Program-made: the position numbers and the translations under genes
Source: IDS-8 sp035304285
GTDB lineage: Bacteria > Pseudomonadota > Gammaproteobacteria > Steroidobacterales > Woeseiaceae
DNA length: 10,101 nt
Assembly: GCA_035304285.1 (NCBI GenBank)
Contig: DATGQI010000088.1
Coordinates: forward strand, 1-10,101
Direction of reading: 5' to 3'
Notes under the pieces: model-generated
Told to the model about the DNA's origin: nothing
The model's input: only the letters and a program-made list of their open reading frames with translations
Databases searched by the model: none
Shown here: one piece after another, positions 5,718-10,101 of the stretch
How positions within the stretch are numbered: the stretch's first letter is position 1
How the letters are laid out: each line of letters opens with the position of its first letter

Positions 5718-7775
5718 GTGACCAGAATCGTTAGCGGATACATCCTACTTTCACTGCTGCTCGGCGCGTGCGGCGACAATAGCGGCACCCCCATTGCCAT
5801 CGGCGAAACGACGCAGCCGCAGCTCCATTCCGGCCTCTTGCCTGAATATATGAACACCGCGGTGAAGCCGGGCGATGACTTCAATGCTTACGTGAACGGC
5901 GGATGGATCGACACCGCCACCATCCCCGCCGACAAGCCCGGCTACGGCATCGGCATGATGCTGAACGACCAGTCGCAGGAACAAGTGAAGGCGATCATAG
6001 AGCAATCGGCTGAGGGCGACTTCGCGAAGGGAAGCGACGAGCAGAAGGTAGGCGATCTTTACCGGTCATACATGGATATGGAGAAGCGCAACGCGCTTGG
6101 CGTCTCGCCGCTCGAGAGCGAGTTCGAGAAGATCGATGCGCTTCGGGACTACGACGAACTGGCGGTCTATTTCGCGGAAGCGAACAAGCTTGGGTACAGC
6201 ATGCCATTCGCGCTGCTGCAGTACGTGGATTTCAAGGACCCGACGACGTACATGATGTACATCTACCAGGGTGGCCTCGGCCTGCCGGATCGTGAGTATT
6301 ACTTCAATGCGGATGCGCGTTCCGACGAGATCCGCCAGAAATACGTCGCGCACGTCGCAACAATGCTGGAGATGGCAGGCATTGTGGACGACGGTGACGC
6401 ATCTGCAGGAACCATCATGCAACTGGAAATGCGGATGGCTGCCGAGCACATGAAGAAAGAACAGACGCGGGACATGGTGGCGCTGTACAACAAGATACCC
6501 ACGCCCGAATTGCCGGCGCTGATGCCGAACTTCAACTGGGATGCATATCTCGCCGAAGCAGGGATTCCTGATATAGACGGTATCGTTGTCACCCAGCTCG
6601 ACTACATTCGGGCCCTCGATGGCATCATCACCGGCACCGGGCTCGATACCTGGAAGACCTGGCTGAAGTGGGCTGCGCTCAACGCCTCGGCAGGTCTCCT
6701 GACGGAGGAACTGGATCGCCAGAACTTTGAATTCTACGGCAGGACGCTGCAGGGCACGGAAGAACCCTTGCCCCTGTGGCGTCGCGGGGTCAGCGCCGTC
6801 AATGCGAACTTGGGCGAGGTGGTCGGCAAGGTGTACGTAAAGGAACATTTTCCGCCGCAAGCGAAAGAAAGGATGATGGATCTCGTCAACAACCTGCTGA
6901 AGGCCTACGAGATCAGCATACGTGAACTCGACTGGATGAGTGACGACACCAAGGCACAGGCGCTGGACAAACTCTCCAAGTTCACGCCGAAGATAGGCTA
7001 TCCCGATATCTGGAAAGACTACTCGGCACTCGACATCGAGAAAGACGACCTCGTCGGCAACATGCAGCGTTCCGCGTTGGTGGTCTACCAGCAGCAGCTC
7101 GAGAAACAGAAGGGACCGGTACAAAAGCACGAGTGGCAAATGACGCCACAGACAGTCAATGCCTATTACAACCCGCCGCTGAACGAGATCGTGTTTCCTG
7201 CTGCGATCCTGCAGCCGCCGTTTTTCGACCTGCACGCGGAAGATGCAGTCAACTACGGTGCTATTGGGGCCGTGATCGGGCACGAGATCGGTCACGGCTT
7301 CGATGATTCGGGCAGCACATTCGACGGCGATGGCGTGCTGCGCGACTGGTGGACGGAAGGCGACAAGGAAGAGTTCAAGAAGCGAACGGCCCGGCTCGTG
7401 GAGCAATACTCCGCGTTCAAGCCCTACGATGACATTAACGTGAACGGAGAATTTACGCTTGGCGAGAACATTGGAGATCTCGGCGGACTCAGCATTGCAC
7501 TGCACGCGTACCGACTCTCACTTGGTGGCAAGGAAGCGCCCGTGATGGATGGTTTCACCGGAGAGCAGCGGGTCTTCCTGGGCTATGCACAGGCCTGGCG
7601 CCACAAGTACCGGGAAGAGTCGCTGCGTACGCAGATCGCGACAGATCCGCATTCGCCGAGGATGTACCGAGTCAACGGTGTGGTACGAAACGTGCCGGAG
7701 TTCTACAGCGCGTTCGACGTGCAGGAGGATGAAGCGCTCTACCTGGCTCCGTCCGAGCGCGTAAAAATCTGGTAA
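5718..7775 (+). CDS. M13 family zinc metallopeptidase (neprilysin/PepO-like), lipoprotein
   Basis: The 685-residue zinc endopeptidase cuts peptides up to oligopeptide size outside the inner membrane. Residues 1-17 form a signal peptide ending in the lipobox LLGAC (lipidated C18, +2 Gly), so it is probably anchored to the outer membrane. The N-terminal M13 domain is visible from VKPGDDFNAYVNGGW (49-63). The catalytic domain has NAYYNP (481-486), HEIGH (H522, E523, H526), ENIGD with third zinc ligand E583 and D587, and H645 with R651, which keep the spacing of neprilysin H711 and R717. All catalytic residues are therefore present. It ends VKIW where neprilysin ends CRVW, so the C-terminal cysteine is missing. 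The GTG start at 5718 is supported by AAAGAGG eight bases upstream and by the signal peptide following at once. It stands alone and converges on psuG. Class is very secure; substrate is unknown. Confidence 0.96.
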   Translation: MTRIVSGYILLSLLLGACGDNSGTPIAIGETTQPQLHSGLLPEYMNTAVKPGDDFNAYVNGGWIDTATIPADKPGYGIGMMLNDQSQEQVKAIIEQSAEGDFAKGSDEQKVGDLYRSYMDMEKRNALGVSPLESEFEKIDALRDYDELAVYFAEANKLGYSMPFALLQYVDFKDPTTYMMYIYQGGLGLPDREYYFNADARSDEIRQKYVAHVATMLEMAGIVDDGDASAGTIMQLEMRMAAEHMKKEQTRDMVALYNKIPTPELPALMPNFNWDAYLAEAGIPDIDGIVVTQLDYIRALDGIITGTGLDTWKTWLKWAALNASAGLLTEELDRQNFEFYGRTLQGTEEPLPLWRRGVSAVNANLGEVVGKVYVKEHFPPQAKERMMDLVNNLLKAYEISIRELDWMSDDTKAQALDKLSKFTPKIGYPDIWKDYSALDIEKDDLVGNMQRSALVVYQQQLEKQKGPVQKHEWQMTPQTVNAYYNPPLNEIVFPAAILQPPFFDLHAEDAVNYGAIGAVIGHEIGHGFDDSGSTFDGDGVLRDWWTEGDKEEFKKRTARLVEQYSAFKPYDDINVNGEFTLGENIGDLGGLSIALHAYRLSLGGKEAPVMDGFTGEQRVFLGYAQAWRHKYREESLRTQIATDPHSPRMYRVNGVVRNVPEFYSAFDVQEDEALYLAPSERVKIW

Positions 7776-7776
7776 C

Positions 7777-7799
7777 GCTAATCCGGGCTAGCTAATCCG
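7777..7799. repeat. Direct repeat of GCTAATCCG
   Basis: GCTAATCCG occurs at 7777-7785 and 7791-7799, separated by GGCTA (14-base period), in the 33-base gap between the metallopeptidase stop and the psuG stop. Its role is unknown; local slippage is the simplest explanation. Confidence 0.6.
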
Positions 7800-7808
7800 C
7801 GCAGACCC

Positions 7809-8726
7809 CTAAAGGCCTGGCTGTCCCAGGCGGGCCTTTCGCGCCAGCAGCGCCGCCGTCCTGGCATTGTTCAGCAACAGGGATTTGTTGGCGATGAGCG
7901 AGCGGCCTTCGGTCAATTCGACCACGCGCTTTAGTATGTAGGGAGTCAGCTTGTTGCCGCTGATACCGTACTCATCGGCATCGCGCACGGCCTGTGCGAC
8001 CGCATGTTCGGCTTCCGCCGGGTCCAGGGCGCTCTCAGCGGGAACAGGCACCGTGACCAGCAGGCCGCTTTCGGCCTCGAGGTCTCTCCACGCACGCACG
8101 ACGTCGGCAGCTTCGTCAACAGTCTCGACGGAGTAGGGAAGTGGCAAGCCACTGTCACGCGTGAAAAAGGCCGGCAGGTTGCTTGTGCCTAAACCCAGCA
8201 CCGTCACGCCTTGCGACTCCAGCACTTCGAGGGTCAGGGGCAGGTCGAGGATCGACTTTGCTCCCGCGCACACGCCGGCTACCGGGGTGCGCGCGAGCTG
8301 GTAGATGTCCGCGGACACGTCATGCGGATGTCCCCTGTGCACTCCGCCGATGCCACCGGTGGCGAAAATGCGGATAGCGGCGGCGTCGGCGACCGCGATG
8401 GTGCCGGCTACCGTCAGCGAGCCGTCGGATTTAGCGGCGATCACGGCTGGCAGGTCGCGGCGGCTGCATTTCCGAATGGAGTCCGGTTCGGCTTTGCCAA
8501 ACGCCTCGATCTGGGTAGTGCTCATCCCTACGACCACCCGGCCGCTGACAATCCCGAGCGTTGCCGGACAGGCACGCTCGGAGCGGATTGCCTCCTCCAT
8601 GGCAAGCGCGGTTTCTACGTTGTGCGGAAAGGCCATTCCGTGGGTGATAACGGTGGTCTCCAGCGCTATCACAGGCACGCCTGCGGCAAGCGCATCCGCC
8701 ACGTCGGTTGAAATATCCAGCTGCAT
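7809..8726 (-). CDS. psuG: Pseudouridine-5'-phosphate glycosidase
   Basis: PsuG splits the C-C glycosidic bond of pseudouridine 5'-phosphate to uracil and ribose 5-phosphate, the second step of pseudouridine breakdown in the cytoplasm. From the ATG at 8726 the product is 305 residues, normal for the family. Conserved blocks are PVIALETTVITHGMAFPHN (18-36), the glycine-rich FATGGIGGVHRG (121-132), SADIYQLARTPVAGVCAGAKSILD (138-161), GTSNLPAFFTRDSGLPLPY (180-198) and GNKLTPYILKRV (257-268). E23, D140 and K157 fit the E. coli catalytic E31, D149 and K166 (D-K spacing of 17 in both). The start overlaps the psuK stop: TGATG if the ATG is used, or GTGA if the GTG at 8729 is used. Either implies translational coupling to psuK. 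No independent promoter is seen. Confidence 0.95.
   Translation of the reverse strand: MQLDISTDVADALAAGVPVIALETTVITHGMAFPHNVETALAMEEAIRSERACPATLGIVSGRVVVGMSTTQIEAFGKAEPDSIRKCSRRDLPAVIAAKSDGSLTVAGTIAVADAAAIRIFATGGIGGVHRGHPHDVSADIYQLARTPVAGVCAGAKSILDLPLTLEVLESQGVTVLGLGTSNLPAFFTRDSGLPLPYSVETVDEAADVVRAWRDLEAESGLLVTVPVPAESALDPAEAEHAVAQAVRDADEYGISGNKLTPYILKRVVELTEGRSLIANKSLLLNNARTAALLARKARLGQPGL
7811..7839. terminator. Weak hairpin between convergent genes
   Basis: AAAGG-CCTGG (7811-7820) can pair with CCAGG (7826-7830) and CCTTT (7835-7839), leaving CGGG bulged. It overlaps the psuG stop codon, which occupies 7809-7811, and lies 36 bases after the metallopeptidase stop. Its symmetry could let it act from both sides, but no clear T-run follows in either direction. 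This is a tentative terminator for the metallopeptidase transcript. Confidence 0.3.
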
Positions 8727-9694
8727 CACAGGTCAAGCTCGGCGGTGATGGCCTCTACGGACAGGTCGGGCGAGTTGGACTCGTCGCTCGAAAGCGTTAT
8801 GGCAGCGGCGTTCAGTCCGAGAGTCAGGCAGGTCACGGCGTCGTAATCCATCAGGCGGCCATAGAGAGTACCGGCGATAAGAGCATCGCCCGCTCCCGAT
8901 ACGTCGCTTATCGAAGCAGGTGAGGCGGGCAGCAGGACACATTCTCCGTCACTAGCGAAACAGATGCCGACGACGCCTCCCGTCACGACGGCGCTCTTGG
9001 CGCCGCGCTGGCAAAGTGCCTGAGCCATATTCTCCAGGTCGTCAGTGCTTGACGAATCTCTGTCGCCGTTCGGGTCTCTCGCAATGTCGTCTCCCAGCAT
9101 CGAGCGCGCTTCGTCGGCATTGCAGAACAGCATATCGACCCCGTTCAAGTTCAATGGCAAGCGCCTGGCCTTCGACACCGATACGGCATCGAGCACCAGC
9201 GTCAGCTCATGTTCGCGGCAACCCGTGATCAGGTAGGAGAGCGTCTCCGCCGGGAGGTTCGTTTCGGCAAACACCAGCGTCGCGCCGGAGATCTGCAACC
9301 AGCGATTGTGAATGAAGTCCCGGTCCATCAGCTTCGAAATGCCGATGTCGGCGAAACTCGCGAACAGTGAGCCATCCGGCTGCATCACCCGGGTGCAGGA
9401 GCCGGTGGGTTCGCTTAAGCTCTTCTGCACCAGCCCGGTGTCCACGCCCCCCTGCGACGTAATTTTCAGGACCTCCCGTCCTGCCTCGTCATCTCCGACA
9501 ATCGAAGCGAGATGGCAGTTGACGGACAGGCGCGCAAGGTTCTCTGCCACGTTCCTCGCGACCCCGCCGCGCATCCGGCGACTGACTACCGGGTTCGAGG
9601 TGCCCAGCACGCCCGGCTCTTGAAGCTTCAGGGTACGGTCCATGGTCATACCGCCTATACAACAGGCGGTCCGGTTTTCGGGTTTATCAGGCAT
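8726..9694 (-). CDS. psuK: PfkB-family kinase, probable pseudouridine kinase
   Basis: This 322-residue ribokinase-fold sugar kinase most likely phosphorylates pseudouridine at the 5' position with ATP, supplying PsuG. It begins with the nucleoside-site strand ACCIGGMTMDR (10-20; D19 is the expected substrate-binding Asp). The first PfkB signature GGVARNVAENLARL (43-56) is in the form typical of PsuK/YeiC. The second signature DVSGAGDALIAGTLYGRL (264-281) carries the oxyanion-hole GAGD and catalytic base D270; the usual DT is replaced by DV-S. The start at 9694 gives exactly the short lead expected before the first strand. Only a weak CGGAAT lies upstream. A 7-base inverted repeat (9650-9656 with 9664-9670) lies in codons 9-15. 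PfkB kinases are hard to assign by sequence alone, and the PsuK call leans on the overlap with psuG. Inosine/guanosine or ribose specificity is less likely. Confidence 0.88.
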   Translation of the reverse strand: MPDKPENRTACCIGGMTMDRTLKLQEPGVLGTSNPVVSRRMRGGVARNVAENLARLSVNCHLASIVGDDEAGREVLKITSQGGVDTGLVQKSLSEPTGSCTRVMQPDGSLFASFADIGISKLMDRDFIHNRWLQISGATLVFAETNLPAETLSYLITGCREHELTLVLDAVSVSKARRLPLNLNGVDMLFCNADEARSMLGDDIARDPNGDRDSSSTDDLENMAQALCQRGAKSAVVTGGVVGICFASDGECVLLPASPASISDVSGAGDALIAGTLYGRLMDYDAVTCLTLGLNAAAITLSSDESNSPDLSVEAITAELDL

Positions 9695-9979
9695 GAGTTC
9701 AAGGATTCCGGGCAGCGGAATGCGCCATGGGTTTATGTTAAGCGAATGTCGCCAATCGCATGAACTTCAGTCAGAAGCTGACAACGAGCGTAACCCTGTT
9801 CGACGACCGGCAGCCGGGAGCGGCGCTGGAAAAAACCCGACTAAACCGAAGCTTACAATGCTTACTTCATCATATTCCTCACATGGCACACCGCTTGCAC
9901 TATGATCTGCAACATGAGGCGCGGGCGCACAGGCCAGGAGCGCCGCGGCAGATACATCAAAACAGTCAAGGGGACAGCC
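9695..9979. other. 285-base divergent spacer between psuK and the right-edge gene
   Basis: The spacer holds the sigma-54-type promoter described separately. It also has a direct repeat GCTTAC-AAT-GCTTAC (9851-9865) whose core also reads as the inverted repeat AAGC-N7-GCTT (9849-9863), 18 bases before the promoter. The psuK promoter must also lie here on the minus strand, but no convincing -35/-10 pair is visible near 9700-9760. Short open frames crossing the spacer show no protein-like composition, so I see no gene in it. Confidence 0.5.
9884..9899 (+). promoter_or_regulatory. Sigma-54 (RpoN) -24/-12 promoter
   Basis: TGGCAC (9884-9889), five bases (ACCGC) and TTGCA (9895-9899) match the sigma-54 consensus exactly, including GG and GC ten bases apart (9885-9886 and 9897-9898). 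Transcription would start near 9910, giving a leader of about 70 bases to the ATG at 9980. Such promoters need an AAA+ enhancer-binding activator. No activator gene is in the window, and the repeat at 9849-9865 is closer than usual for its binding site. TATGAT at 9901-9906 could be an overlapping sigma-70 -10 but lacks a -35. Confidence 0.6.
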
Positions 9980-10101
9980 ATGAAGAAGGAAGTAATCCAG
10001 GACTGGACGGACAGCACGGTTTTGCTGAAATTCGGGCAGCACCGGGACGTGCGCTACCAGGTATACCGTGACGGACAGCGGCTTCTGCAGGAGATTCGCG
10101 C
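9980..10101 (+). CDS. Unknown protein, N-terminal 40 residues, cut by window edge
   Basis: From the ATG at 9980 the frame reads MKKEVIQDWTDSTVLLKFG, then continues to the edge through QHRDVRYQVYRDGQRLLQEIR. I do not recognise a family. It is charged and soluble-looking, with no signal peptide or membrane segment; the alternating VLLKFG and RYQVYRDG stretches suggest beta strands. The start is backed by AAGGGGA (9969-9975) five bases upstream. The frame extends back in phase to an ATG at 9914, which would add 22 Arg/Gly-rich residues beginning almost at the predicted transcription start; the SD-backed ATG is preferred. It is probably controlled by the sigma-54-type promoter at 9884-9899. Confidence 0.6.
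   Translation, partial: MKKEVIQDWTDSTVLLKFGQHRDVRYQVYRDGQRLLQEIR

Noticed and set aside
6066..7505. 479-codon minus-strand open frame
   Set aside because: It is the antisense shadow of the M13 metallopeptidase, whose catalytic motifs are intact on the plus strand.
9650..9670. 7-base inverted repeat near the psuK start
   Set aside because: It lies within codons for CCIGG, a conserved strand of the kinase, so the repeat is probably a by-product of coding; nothing else supports regulation.
9760..10071. 103-codon open frame across the psuK right-hand spacer
   Set aside because: It has no ribosome binding site, its His/Arg-rich composition is typical of a shadow, and it overlaps out of frame with the better-supported gene at 9980.
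1..10101. tRNA, rRNA, CRISPR array, transposon ends or phage genes
   Set aside because: No cloverleaf-like segment, regular spaced repeat, transposase or integrase frame was seen on either strand. The genes that fill the window account for nearly all of it.

Overview
The window reads as chromosomal DNA of a free-living, GC-rich Gram-negative bacterium, most likely a gammaproteobacterium. Two genes encode lipoproteins with clear lipoboxes, there is a membrane-fusion adaptor protein and a fragment of an RND efflux pump (both need an outer membrane to make sense), and RecQ and RarD have standard proteobacterial form. I cannot name the species. I found no tRNA, rRNA, CRISPR array, transposase or integrase.

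Layout, left to right. A minus-strand membrane-fusion (efflux adaptor) gene runs off the left edge (1-991). Sixty-six bases away, recQ starts divergently (1058-2854). Three plus-strand genes follow: a DUF1993 protein (2985-3494), a small lipoprotein of unknown role (3582-4076) and the RarD-type EamA permease (about 4209-5135). The RarD gene lacks any ordinary start codon in a plausible place and appears to begin at ATT. Next is a 5'-truncated piece of an RND efflux permease (5206-5637), probably a remnant, and then a large M13 (neprilysin/PepO-type) zinc metallopeptidase made as a lipoprotein (5718-7775). Converging on it from the right is a two-gene operon for pseudouridine breakdown, psuK (9694-8726) followed by psuG (8726-7809), whose stop and start codons overlap. 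At the right edge, a new plus-strand gene of unknown function starts at 9980, behind what looks like an exact-consensus sigma-54 promoter.

How the genes relate. Apart from psuK-psuG, this is a mosaic of independent housekeeping and accessory genes, each with its own spacer, and not one system. PsuK phosphorylates pseudouridine to pseudouridine 5'-phosphate, and PsuG splits that to uracil and ribose 5-phosphate. No pseudouridine transporter is visible beside them. I did not find a convincing new multi-gene system. The points most worth a second look are the ATT start and the inverted repeats in front of rarD, the sigma-54 promoter at 9884-9899 with its unknown gene, and the RND remnant with a dyad exactly at its broken end.
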